This document shows positions 26,095 through 32,878 of a DNA stretch of 32,878 bases, piece by piece. The notes under the pieces are model-generated. The model did not search any database. It saw only the letters and a list, made by a program, of their open reading frames with translations, and was not told the origin of the DNA. Made by a program: the position numbers and the translations under genes. How positions within the stretch are numbered: the first letter of the stretch is position 1; each line of letters opens with the position of its first letter. The stretch is from Bacteroidota bacterium (GTDB lineage Bacteria > Bacteroidota > Ignavibacteria > Kapaibacteriales > UBA961), in NCBI GenBank assembly GCA_018266765.1, contig JAFDZU010000003.1, positions 79,844-112,721 of the forward strand, in the 5' to 3' direction.

Positions 26095-27360
26095 ATGATA
26101 CAATCGCCCCGCGGAACTAAAGATATTCTCCCGTCAACTATAAATGCTTGGCAACAGCTTGAAGATACCTTCAGGCGAGTTTCGACACTATTTGGTTATC
26201 AGGAAATCCGTACTCCAATCTTTGAAAACACAGAAGTATTCATGCGAACAATCGGAGAAAATACAGATGTTGTCGGCAAGGAAATGTACACGTTCCCTGA
26301 TAAAGGCGGCGATTCAATGACTTTGCGCCCCGAAATGACAGCAAGTGTCGCTCGTGCTGTTGTCCAGCATAACCTTACGGCAACTAATCCACTACAACGA
26401 CTTTGGTATGTGGGTGAATTCTTTCGATATGAACGCCCGCAAAAAGGACGATACCGTCAATTTCACCAGTTTGGCGCAGAATGTATCGGCTCTGCCGCTC
26501 CAGAGGCAGATGTTGAGGTGATTCTTCTTGTTGCAAAATTACTTTCTGATATTGGCCTTAAAGAATTCTCACTCGAAATTAATACACTAGCCAATCGAGA
26601 AGTACGAATTCTTTACCGTGAAAAATTGGTTGAGTATCTCATTGAGCAGAAATCATCGCTTTCGCCTGAAAGTCAGGAAAGATTAGATAAAAATCCGCTT
26701 AGAGTGTTGGATTCAAAACATCCGCTTGACCGCGTGGCAATCGAATCAGCTCCTACAATTTTAGAATATTTAGATGATGAAAGTGCTCTGCATTTTGCAA
26801 CCGTTCAAAATCTATTAACCATTGCAGGTATTAATTTTACGATTTCTCCACGTCTTGTGCGCGGTTTGGACTATTACAGTCACACCGTTTTTGAATTTGT
26901 AAGTACTGCTCTCGGCGCACAGAGCGCACTCGGTGGCGGTGGCCGCTATAATGATATGTTCGAAGAATTTGGCGGAAAACATACACCTGCTGTTGGTTTT
27001 GCAATGGGTATTGAACGGATATTAATGATTCTTGAACAAACTAATCCAACGTTATATAAGCAAAATACGCCTGATGTTATGATGATTACGTTGGAAAATG
27101 AATCCTATCCATTCTCACAAACTATTGCTCAATTACTTCGTAATGACGGAATTTCTACCGTTATGGATGTCCAAGGGCGTTCACTAAAAGCTCAGATGCG
27201 AGAAGCGGACCGACTTGGTGCGGCAATTACCATTATTATCGGTGAAAATGAACGAACCTCAGGGCAATTAACAGTTAAGAATATGAAAACAGGAATGCAA
27301 GAAACTGCAACTCAAGAAAATATCATAGAAATAGTTCAGAAAATGCTTAGATTGTCATAA
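26095..27360 (+). CDS. hisS: Histidyl-tRNA synthetase
   Basis: The 421-aa class II enzyme charges tRNA-His. It shows the full signature: IQSPRGTKDILP at the N-terminus and EIRTPIFENTEVFMRTIGE. Motif 2 is GEFFRYERPQKGRYRQFHQFG, cited in parts (FFRYERP and GRYRQFHQFG). The histidine-specific motifs are LVRGLDYYSHTVFEF and GGGGRYNDM, and motif 3 is AVGFAMGIERI. The anticodon-binding domain occupies the last 90 or so residues. Length is normal for bacterial HisS. The ATG at 26095 gives the conserved N-terminus; no Shine-Dalgarno is visible. The gene lies 55 nt after the tandem terminators, so it has its own promoter, and is followed after 36 nt by ispH. Confidence 0.97.
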   Translation: MIQSPRGTKDILPSTINAWQQLEDTFRRVSTLFGYQEIRTPIFENTEVFMRTIGENTDVVGKEMYTFPDKGGDSMTLRPEMTASVARAVVQHNLTATNPLQRLWYVGEFFRYERPQKGRYRQFHQFGAECIGSAAPEADVEVILLVAKLLSDIGLKEFSLEINTLANREVRILYREKLVEYLIEQKSSLSPESQERLDKNPLRVLDSKHPLDRVAIESAPTILEYLDDESALHFATVQNLLTIAGINFTISPRLVRGLDYYSHTVFEFVSTALGAQSALGGGGRYNDMFEEFGGKHTPAVGFAMGIERILMILEQTNPTLYKQNTPDVMMITLENESYPFSQTIAQLLRNDGISTVMDVQGRSLKAQMREADRLGAAITIIIGENERTSGQLTVKNMKTGMQETATQENIIEIVQKMLRLS

Positions 27361-27396
27361 TTATAAACCTTACGACTTATAAAACTTAATAAACTG

Positions 27397-28326
27397 ATGA
27401 CCGTAACTATAGATAAAAATTCCGGATTCTGCTGGGGAGTAGTTCGCACTGTCCAAATTGCTGAAGAGGCACTTGCTGAAAGTGAAAAAGTGTATGTACT
27501 TGGGCATATAATCCATAATCCTCGTGAAATTGAACGATTAGAACAAAAGGGATTGGAAACAATTACAGTAACAGATTTTGAGCGAATTGCTACTCTATCG
27601 CCCGGAGCAAAAGTTCTCATCAGAGCGCATGGCGAACCGCCTGAAACTTATTACAAAGCATTTGAGTTAGGGATTGAAATAATTGATGCAACATGCCCTG
27701 TAGTTACAAAGCTTCAAGAACGTGCCCGAAAATTCTACACACAGGGATACCAAGTAGTTGTATTTGGCAAAAAAGACCATGCAGAAGTTTTGGGAGTTCG
27801 CGGCGTGTGTAATGATGAATGTATTGTTGTTAAAAATGTTCAAGATGCTCTCGAACATATTGATTTGAAACGAAAAACGGTGCTTTTTTCACAAACAACA
27901 ATGGACAGACCAACATTCATAGAAATTACTGCGGCACTCAAACAACGTGTTGCGGCTGAAGTAGTTATTGATACAATGGAATCAATTGCAACTGAATTTC
28001 ACTCCAAAGATACTATCTGCGGACAAGTGTCGGGACGAGAAAATCATCTTGCAAAGTTTGCGGAGGAGAATGATGTTGTTATTTTTGCGGCAGGAAAAGC
28101 GTCATCGAATGGTAAAGTATTGTTTGATGTGTGTCATGCGGCAAATCCGCACACCTATTTTATAGAAGATATTTCGGAAATTCAGCCCGAATGGATTGAA
28201 GGTGCAAATCATATCGGTATAAGTGGTGCTACAAGTACACCACAATGGTACATGGAGTTAGTCAAGCAAGCAATCGAAGGTACAGTTCCCGCTTTGAATT
28301 ATCAATTACCTGTTGTAGAATTATAG
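27397..28326 (+). CDS. ispH: 4-hydroxy-3-methylbut-2-enyl diphosphate reductase (IspH/LytB)
   Basis: IspH catalyses the last step of the MEP isoprenoid pathway, reducing HMBPP to IPP and DMAPP with a 4Fe-4S cluster. The three cluster cysteines are present: C12 (GFCWGV), C100 (DATCPVV) and C208 (DTICGQV). HMBPP-binding patches are also seen (LGHIIHNPREIERL, LIRAHGEPP, GKKDHAEVLGV, GISGATSTPQWYMELV). At 309 aa the length is typical. ATG 27397 gives the standard N-terminus and has no strong ribosome site. It follows hisS by 36 nt and precedes a 54-aa membrane protein gene by 33 nt, so the three may be co-transcribed. An A-type Fe-S carrier 2 kb upstream could supply its cluster; this is inferred from proximity only. 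Confidence 0.97.
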   Translation: MTVTIDKNSGFCWGVVRTVQIAEEALAESEKVYVLGHIIHNPREIERLEQKGLETITVTDFERIATLSPGAKVLIRAHGEPPETYYKAFELGIEIIDATCPVVTKLQERARKFYTQGYQVVVFGKKDHAEVLGVRGVCNDECIVVKNVQDALEHIDLKRKTVLFSQTTMDRPTFIEITAALKQRVAAEVVIDTMESIATEFHSKDTICGQVSGRENHLAKFAEENDVVIFAAGKASSNGKVLFDVCHAANPHTYFIEDISEIQPEWIEGANHIGISGATSTPQWYMELVKQAIEGTVPALNYQLPVVEL

Positions 28327-28359
28327 TTTTTTTTATACCTTTTTATTCAAGGAGCAGTT

Positions 28360-28524
28360 ATGATTGCTGTCAATTTAGTGCTTATCGCAGTTTCAACCTT
28401 TATGTTGGTAATCACGTTTATCGTCATTAGTCAGGAAATTAGTGTTTGGCTTGGCTTAGGATTGTTTCTCGGTACAGCATATGCCGCGTATAAAGTAATT
28501 TGCTCGCGGCTGACGAAGTTGTAA
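28360..28524 (+). CDS. Small two-helix membrane protein (54 aa)
   Basis: AAGGAG (28349-28354) lies at ideal spacing before ATG 28360. The product has two hydrophobic helices, AVNLVLIAVSTFMLVITFIV (about 3-22) and VWLGLGLFLGTAYAAYKVI (about 29-47), separated by SQEIS, with a basic tail CSRLTKL. This is a typical small inner-membrane protein; I do not recognise a family. It follows ispH by 33 nt on the same strand and may belong to the hisS-ispH unit. Confidence 0.7.
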   Translation: MIAVNLVLIAVSTFMLVITFIVISQEISVWLGLGLFLGTAYAAYKVICSRLTKL

Positions 28525-28641
28525 TGTTGGAGTGATCAGTGCTATTTTCACATATCTATAAGTAATTCAATATTTTTTTGATAATATAGATTATTAAATA
28601 GAGTAAAAATTACTGTTAGTTCTGACGCTTTAGGTTCCGAA

Positions 28642-30030
28642 TCACAATTCATCGCTATGGTCTTCAGCATGTTCATCAATATGCTGTTGTGGCTCGCTTC
28701 TGTGAATTTCGTGAATATACTGGTCTTTGAGATATTCATAGAATGAATGCCTACTCACCAATCCCGAAATTAAATTTGCAAGAAGTGCTGTTAACATTAA
28801 ATAGAATATAATGTTGTGGCTGTTGGTCATTTCAATCACCAGAATACTCGACGTAAACGGACTTCGAGTAATCCCCGTCAACGACCCCACCATTCCGCAT
28901 AAAATAATAAGATTCGTTTCCGAACCCGAAAGATGCAGCCATCCGGAAATAACAGCACCAATACTTGCCCCCGTACTGAGAGATGGTGCAAAAATTCCAC
29001 CGGAAGCCCCAACCGAAAATGAAACAATCGAGCCGAAAATCCGCAAAATAGGTATATACCATTCTAAGTATTTATCACCTGTAAATAACGTGGTAATCAT
29101 AATTTCCTTGCCGGAGCCGAAAACTCGCCCGTCTATAAAAACAGCAAGAGAAGCTATAATTAAACCGGCAAAAATTGCATACAGTGCTTTCTTGTAGTTA
29201 CTTTCAAATAGATTTTTTCTTTTTAGAATAAATAGGATTACTCTTCCTGTTCCGCTACCGGCAACTCCGGAAACAATAGCTACTGGAATTATGACAAATA
29301 CAATCCAAACAGGGATGTTGCTTAATGTGGGGTATCCTAAATATAGATACGGCCCCAAAAAATTTAATGCAGTGAGTCCGGCAATAATTACACCTGTAAG
29401 AAGTGCTGATTTAAAAAAATTAAAATGAGTTTTGGTGAGTTCTTCGATGGCAAAGACAATTCCACCGAGTGGTGTATTAAATGCTGATGCTAATCCCGCG
29501 GCCGCACCGGTAACAATCATGTTTCGTTTCGATATTTTAGGATACCATTTCGGTAGTAAGTCGTTTATTTTTTTAAAGATGGATGCTGATATTTGTATTG
29601 TAGGTCCTTCGCGACCAATTATCCCACCGCCAAAAATCATCGTAAGACTTGAAAGTACTTTAATAACAATTACTCTGAAACCAAGTAAGCTTCTTACTTT
29701 GTAGTTGTGTTTCGGATTTGATAATTCAATCGCCGCACTTACTTGCGGGATTCCGCTCCCACGAGCAAAAGGAGAATATTTAGAAACTAACCACCAAGAT
29801 AATAGAAATGTTAGCGGAGTTATAATGAAAAACAGCCAACTTGCATGTTTAAATACATAAATAGTTCCTTCTTCAGCCCACAAAAATACTTTTGCATAGA
29901 ACACTGAAACTATACCGGTTATAAACGCTCCGAGCCAGAAAGGTAAGGCATTTAAAAAAGTCTTCTTAAAATTTCTATCGGCAATATGTGTATAGAATTC
30001 TTTAAGTTTTTCTGTTATTTGATCTATCAT
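28642..30030 (-). CDS. CLC-family chloride channel / Cl-/H+ antiporter
   Basis: The 462-aa membrane protein carries the three CLC selectivity motifs: GSGIPQV (about residue 92), GREGPTIQI with the external gating glutamate (about 137) and GIFAPSLSTGASIGA (about 343). FAIEEL has the internal proton glutamate in the position of E203 of E. coli ClcA, which favours an antiporter over a channel. There are no C-terminal CBS domains; instead the protein ends in a short His/Asp/Glu-rich tail (QQHIDEHAEDHSDEL). ATG 30030 is preferred; a GTG four codons upstream (30042) is also possible, and neither has a good ribosome site. A TATATTTG box on the minus strand lies about 100 nt upstream. Physiological role (acid response or ion balance) cannot be decided. 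Confidence 0.93.
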   Translation of the reverse strand: MIDQITEKLKEFYTHIADRNFKKTFLNALPFWLGAFITGIVSVFYAKVFLWAEEGTIYVFKHASWLFFIITPLTFLLSWWLVSKYSPFARGSGIPQVSAAIELSNPKHNYKVRSLLGFRVIVIKVLSSLTMIFGGGIIGREGPTIQISASIFKKINDLLPKWYPKISKRNMIVTGAAAGLASAFNTPLGGIVFAIEELTKTHFNFFKSALLTGVIIAGLTALNFLGPYLYLGYPTLSNIPVWIVFVIIPVAIVSGVAGSGTGRVILFILKRKNLFESNYKKALYAIFAGLIIASLAVFIDGRVFGSGKEIMITTLFTGDKYLEWYIPILRIFGSIVSFSVGASGGIFAPSLSTGASIGAVISGWLHLSGSETNLIILCGMVGSLTGITRSPFTSSILVIEMTNSHNIIFYLMLTALLANLISGLVSRHSFYEYLKDQYIHEIHRSEPQQHIDEHAEDHSDEL

Positions 30031-30040
30031 ATACTTTAGC

Positions 30041-30058
30041 ACAGTTTATACGAACTGT
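30041..30058. promoter_or_regulatory. Dyad upstream of the CLC gene (possible operator)
   Basis: ACAGTT (30041-30046) and AACTGT (30053-30058) are perfect inverted repeats spaced by 6 nt, just before the CLC start and downstream of the candidate promoter. This is a plausible repressor or hairpin site, but six-base arms can occur by chance. Confidence 0.3.
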
Positions 30059-30128
30059 TCGCTGTTGTTTTCAGGATTAATGATGTTTTTGGAGGGGATT
30101 TTGATATTTCTATCCATTGTCAGGAACA

Positions 30129-30136
30129 CAAATATA
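30129..30136 (-). promoter_or_regulatory. Candidate -7 box (TATATTTG) for the CLC gene
   Basis: Read on the minus strand the site is TATATTTG, an exact TAnnTTTG match, 98 nt before ATG 30030. No good -33 TTTG is present at the usual distance. Confidence 0.35.
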
Positions 30137-30149
30137 AGGAGAAAGAACA

Positions 30150-30233
30150 ATGTTTGATGATAAAACTGGATTTATTTATTTTTCGAATTATGGTAATGCC
30201 TTGCCTGTATTATTTGGAAGGGTAGTTATATAG
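30150..30233 (+). CDS. Possible microprotein ORF (27 aa)
   Basis: AAGGAG (30136-30141) stands 8 nt before ATG 30150. The ORF encodes MFDDKTGFIYFSNYGNALPV and seven more residues, then TAG. No family is recognised and no promoter is obvious on this strand. The ribosome site is as good as any in the window, but chance cannot be excluded at this length. Confidence 0.25.
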   Translation: MFDDKTGFIYFSNYGNALPVLFGRVVI

Positions 30234-30400
30234 TTTTTATTTTTTTGTTATAATTACTAAGCTTATAAAATACTATTTTTTTAACTTAGAAATAATTCAC
30301 CACCCTAATTTTAGATAATTTACAGACTAATTCGAATAATTATTGAAACATAAAATGTCGCATTTCCTAAAAAATATACGGAGTTTCGTTTTTTTTGTTG

Positions 30401-30408
30401 TATTTTTG
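30401..30408 (+). promoter_or_regulatory. Probable -7 box (TATTTTTG) for the DEAD-box helicase gene
   Basis: TATTTTTG, followed by CA, resembles typical Bacteroidota promoters (TAnnTTTGCA). It would place the transcription start near 30414 and leave a 5' leader of roughly 175 nt. The -33 element is not convincing. Confidence 0.45.
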
Positions 30409-30589
30409 CAATCGAAATTTTTAATTCGGTTGTTCACACTTCGTATATAGCCCAAGCCGAGAGATTTGATTATTCCACGAGCAATTTGCCCCTCCTCAAG
30501 AAACGCACACATCGCTTATGTCTCTCTATTCTACTGCTACCTACTTGTGGAAGCCGTTTTTGTATATGATATTTTAGAGAAAGACAACA

Positions 30590-32179
30590 ATGGTAAAAAT
30601 GAAATTCGATGAGTTAGGACTCTCGAAAGAAATTCTCAAAGCCGTCCATGATATGGGCTTCGAGGAAACAACGCCGATTCAATCGGCCGCAATTCCGGTG
30701 CTGCTTGCCGGAGGAGACGTTATCGGGCAAGCACAAACGGGAACTGGTAAAACAGCGGCATTTGGTATTCCTGCACTCGAATCTTTAACTGCCGACCGCA
30801 AGATTCAAACCTTAATTCTGTGCCCGACACGTGAACTTGCTATTCAAGTTTCGGAGGAAATAATCGAACTTGCTAAGTATAAAAAAGGAGTTCAAGTTCT
30901 TCCGATTTATGGTGGTCAGCAAATCGAACGTCAGATGCGCGCACTTCATAGTGGAGCACATATCATTATCGGAACACCCGGAAGAGTTGTGGATCATATC
31001 CGTCGCGGTACAATTAACTTCAGTGCTGTGAAGATGGTTATCTTAGACGAAGCTGACGAAATGCTTGATATGGGATTTCGTGATGACTTAGAAGTAATTT
31101 TACAGCAAGTTCCACCCGAACGCCAAACAGTATTCTTTTCGGCAACGATGCCGAAGGCAATATTAGACATGACAAAGAAATATCAGAAAAATCCTGAGCA
31201 TGTAGCAATTAAACACGAAACTCTCACCGTTCCACTTATTGAACAAGAATATTTTGATGTGCGTGAAGGGCAAAAGCTCGAAACACTTTCGCGGATTATT
31301 GATATGCACAGTATCAAGCTCGGATTGGTATTCTGCAATACAAAACGTAGAGTGGATGAAGTAGTGGGACATTTGCAAGCACGGGGATATTCTGCCGAAG
31401 GGTTGCATGGAGATTTGCGCCAAGCCCAGCGCGACCAAGTAATGGGTAAATTTCGTAAAGGTACAATCGAATTATTGGTGGCAACAGATGTGGCGGCGAG
31501 AGGAATTGATGTGGACGACGTAGAAGCCGTATTCAATTATGACGTTCCCCAAGATGAGGAATCATACGTTCACCGTATTGGTCGTACTGGACGTGCGGGA
31601 CGCTCAGGACGTGCATTTACATTTGCATCCGGCAAAGATTTTTATAAATTACAAGATATCCAACGATATGCTAAAATTAAAATCAAGCGTGGAATTATTC
31701 CATCGTTTGCGGATATTGAGCAAAGCCGTGCGGCAACTGTTATGGCGGCTATTTCGGCTGTAATTGAAGAAGGTGGATTAGAGCCATATATGAAACACAT
31801 CGAACGGCTTATGGTTTCGGGTGAACATTCACCGATAGAGATTGCCGCGGCGTTCTTGAAGGTGGAAATCAGCCCTGATCGTCAAGAAGAATCAATCGAA
31901 TCATCGGCTCCGTCATCATCGCGCAGGTCATCCGACTCAAACATGACTAAATTAGTTATGAATGTGGGCAATCGCCATAATGTTCGTCCAAAAGATATTC
32001 TGGGAGCAATTGCAGGCGAAACAGGTGTTGCCGGAAAATTAGTCGGGAATATAGACGTACAGGCAAATTTGACGTTCGTTGAAGTGGATGCGACAAAAGT
32101 AAAACAAGTGATTGATGGAATGAGAAAAGCCAATATTCGCGGGAATCGCGTGAAAATTGAAGTCTATAAAGGACGGTAA
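30590..32179 (+). CDS. deaD: DEAD-box ATP-dependent RNA helicase, DeaD/CsdA type
   Basis: The 529-aa protein has all DEAD-box motifs in order: Q motif (GFEETTPIQ), AQTGTGKT, PTRELAIQ, TPGR, DEAD, SAT, LVFCNTKRRVDEV, ATDVAARGIDV and HRIGRTGRAGRSGRA. A Ser-rich linker (about 430-445) leads to a C-terminal DbpA-type RNA-binding domain (about 449-527: VGNRHNVRPKDILGAIAGET, VAGKLVGNIDV, FVEVDA). This layout fits DeaD/CsdA/CshA, which unwind rRNA and mRNA structures during ribosome assembly and cold adaptation. The start could be ATG 30590 or the Met three codons later; GAGAAAGA (30573-30580) is a weak ribosome site. The long leader would fit cold-shock control as in E. coli deaD, but that is inference. 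The 66-aa gene follows 135 nt later under its own candidate promoter. Confidence 0.94.
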   Translation: MVKMKFDELGLSKEILKAVHDMGFEETTPIQSAAIPVLLAGGDVIGQAQTGTGKTAAFGIPALESLTADRKIQTLILCPTRELAIQVSEEIIELAKYKKGVQVLPIYGGQQIERQMRALHSGAHIIIGTPGRVVDHIRRGTINFSAVKMVILDEADEMLDMGFRDDLEVILQQVPPERQTVFFSATMPKAILDMTKKYQKNPEHVAIKHETLTVPLIEQEYFDVREGQKLETLSRIIDMHSIKLGLVFCNTKRRVDEVVGHLQARGYSAEGLHGDLRQAQRDQVMGKFRKGTIELLVATDVAARGIDVDDVEAVFNYDVPQDEESYVHRIGRTGRAGRSGRAFTFASGKDFYKLQDIQRYAKIKIKRGIIPSFADIEQSRAATVMAAISAVIEEGGLEPYMKHIERLMVSGEHSPIEIAAAFLKVEISPDRQEESIESSAPSSSRRSSDSNMTKLVMNVGNRHNVRPKDILGAIAGETGVAGKLVGNIDVQANLTFVEVDATKVKQVIDGMRKANIRGNRVKIEVYKGR

Positions 32180-32235
32180 AAAAATATTTTTTCGAGCGAC
32201 AGACACAGACTGCAAAATATCGTCTGAGATTTGTT

Positions 32236-32243
32236 TATATTTG
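32236..32243 (+). promoter_or_regulatory. Candidate -7 box (TATATTTG) for the 66-aa gene
   Basis: An exact TAnnTTTG match followed by C lies about 72 nt before ATG 32315. It also argues that a longer in-frame reading starting near 32231 is not the real gene. Confidence 0.4.
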
Positions 32244-32314
32244 CTCTGAGCGGTAGTCGTACTTTTGATACCGTTGCAATAAAACTTTTAATCAACAATG
32301 TGCGGAGATACGCT

Positions 32315-32515
32315 ATGACTATTTTCCATTTTGGGCGGCACTCGGTTCCATTTGCGGATATTCATGACATTCATTTGGAGTATAACTACCATAATAACGA
32401 GATTTTCGTTGATTTGGAAGTGAACGGAGGGGTTCAAATGAGTTTGAATTTACCTGATTCAGTAGTATTTATGGAGCAATTTATCAACAAAATAAAACAG
32501 GAAAAAGCGATTTAA
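32315..32515 (+). CDS. Small protein of unknown function (66 aa)
   Basis: ATG 32315 has GGAG (32304-32307) seven nt upstream. The product, MTIFHFGRHSVPFADIHDIH followed by LEYNYHNNEIFVDLEVNGGV and a C-terminal helix (DSVVFMEQFINKIKQEKAI), looks like a small cytoplasmic beta-hairpin plus helix protein. No signal or membrane segment is present, and I do not recognise a family. It has its own promoter-like box and ends 40 nt before a very strong terminator, so it is probably a genuine monocistronic gene. Confidence 0.65.
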   Translation: MTIFHFGRHSVPFADIHDIHLEYNYHNNEIFVDLEVNGGVQMSLNLPDSVVFMEQFINKIKQEKAI

Positions 32516-32555
32516 TGCTGTATGAAGTTTCTTGATTTGATATTCAGTATACTAT

Positions 32556-32605
32556 AAAATTTAGGGCTTGAACAATATTGTTCAAGCCCTAAATTTTTTT
32601 TTTTT
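32556..32605. terminator. 42-nt perfect palindrome terminator with 12-T run
   Basis: Bases 32556-32597 are a perfect palindrome centred between 32576 and 32577 (core AGGGCTTGAACAAT and its reverse complement), followed by T's through 32605. It terminates the 66-aa gene. A's at the left end give a short T-run on the other strand, so it may also stop the nitric oxide reductase gene coming from the right. Confidence 0.93.
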
Positions 32606-32671
32606 CAAGTAATATAATTTACTATCAACTAGCGAGATATTACTTGGGTAGGTTAATTATCCCCTCTTTTA

Positions 32672-32878
32672 TCAATTATCACCTGCTTCTGTAGGTGGAT
32701 GAATTTTTAATCCTTTTCTGCCCCGAGTGATAAACCAAATAAGTGGCAACACTCCTCCTACAGTGAAAATTGCCCCCCCGATAATACGTAACCATGTAAG
32801 TGATTGAAACCATGATGAATCAATAAATATACTGCTGCGTGCAAACCAAAGCCCATGTTCTGTTACTGCTTTAAACTG
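32672..32878 (-). CDS. norB: Nitric oxide reductase large subunit, C-terminal part (runs off the window)
   Basis: The last 68 codons of a minus-strand gene are present; the start lies beyond the window. They read QFKAVTEHGLWFARSSIFID, SSWFQSLTWLRIIGGAIFTV, GGVLPLIWFITRGRKGLKIH and PPTEAGDN. The pattern 'GLWFARS..F......QSLTWLR..G..IF..GG.LPLIWF' is that of the final transmembrane region of NorB, especially quinol-dependent qNOR (NorZ), members of the haem-copper oxidase superfamily that reduce NO to N2O. The last membrane helix is RIIGGAIFTVGGVLPLIWFI. No haem ligands are in this part. A role in NO detoxification or denitrification is inferred. The palindromic terminator at 32556-32605 lies downstream and may serve it. 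Confidence 0.78.
   Translation of the reverse strand, partial: QFKAVTEHGLWFARSSIFIDSSWFQSLTWLRIIGGAIFTVGGVLPLIWFITRGRKGLKIHPPTEAGDN

Larger units (their letters stand above)
30043..30589. other. Long AT-rich divergent intergenic region
   Basis: These 547 nt separate the divergent CLC and DEAD-box genes. They contain the 30041-30058 dyad, a minus-strand TATATTTG box (30129-30136), a 27-codon ORF with a consensus ribosome site (30150-30233) and a strong plus-strand TATTTTTGCA box (30401-30410). A roughly 175-nt leader to the helicase start follows. From 30234 to 30400 the DNA is mostly A/T tracts with nothing recognisable. There is no tRNA or other known RNA gene. Confidence 0.6.

Noticed and set aside
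30327-30512. 61-codon minus-strand ORF in the helicase leader region
   Set aside because: No ribosome site, AT-driven Lys/Asn composition, and it runs across the probable helicase promoter.
32231-32314. N-terminal extension of the 66-aa protein
   Set aside because: The extension starts on top of the TATATTTG promoter-like box, while ATG 32315 has a good GGAG site.
1-32878. tRNA, rRNA, CRISPR, insertion sequence or prophage genes
   Set aside because: No cloverleaf-like T-arm sequence, regular direct-repeat array, transposase or phage motif was found by eye on either strand.

Overview
The window is an AT-rich bacterial chromosome segment. It probably comes from the Bacteroidota/Chlorobiota superphylum, perhaps an Ignavibacteria- or Kapabacteria-like lineage; this placement is an inference. 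The grounds are: exported and outer-membrane proteins typical of that group (LRR, PD40, FN3, DUF3108, LolA/LolCE); a protein family usually mislabelled 'septum formation inhibitor Maf' in Bacteroidota; and several TAnnTTTG boxes (the Bacteroidota -7 promoter element) ahead of genes. Shine-Dalgarno sites (AAGGAG) are present at several starts, which fits the Chlorobi/Ignavibacteria side better than classical Bacteroidetes. No tRNA, rRNA, CRISPR array, transposase or integrase was seen.

Layout. 1-1.9 kb: a WDG-repeat propeller-like lipoprotein, a 43-aa ORF coupled to it, and a lipoprotein gene broken by a frameshift. 1.9-5.3 kb (minus): a Dna2-like nuclease-helicase. 5.6-19.1 kb (plus): an exported-protein locus with an LRR protein and a LolA-like protein joined by an ATGA overlap, then an outer-membrane barrel, a 2831-residue exported giant and a four-domain FN3 protein packed tightly together. 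19.1-20.3 kb (minus): a LolC/E-type permease. 20.4-21.1 kb: a small accessory island with a WapI-type orphan immunity gene bounded by inverted repeats and an attC-like hairpin, beside a separate degenerate inverted repeat. 21.2-24.6 kb: PD40 protein (minus), 'Maf-mislabelled' family protein (plus), DUF3108 protein (minus), and an 87-aa unknown (minus) with a terminator.

24.8-28.5 kb (plus): A-type Fe-S carrier, Fe/Mn superoxide dismutase, two tandem terminators, hisS, ispH and a 54-aa membrane protein. IspH is a 4Fe-4S enzyme, so Fe-S supply, superoxide defence and an oxygen-sensitive Fe-S enzyme lie together. 28.6-30.0 kb (minus): a CLC Cl-/H+ exchanger. 30.0-30.6 kb: a long AT-rich intergenic region with promoter-like elements. 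30.6-32.5 kb (plus): a DeaD-type RNA helicase and a 66-aa unknown ending at a 42-nt perfect palindrome terminator. 32.67 kb to the window end (minus): the C-terminus of a nitric oxide reductase large subunit.

Most distinctive parts: the giant-protein locus, which looks like an uncharacterised envelope or surface apparatus, and the immunity-gene unit with integron-cassette-like ends.
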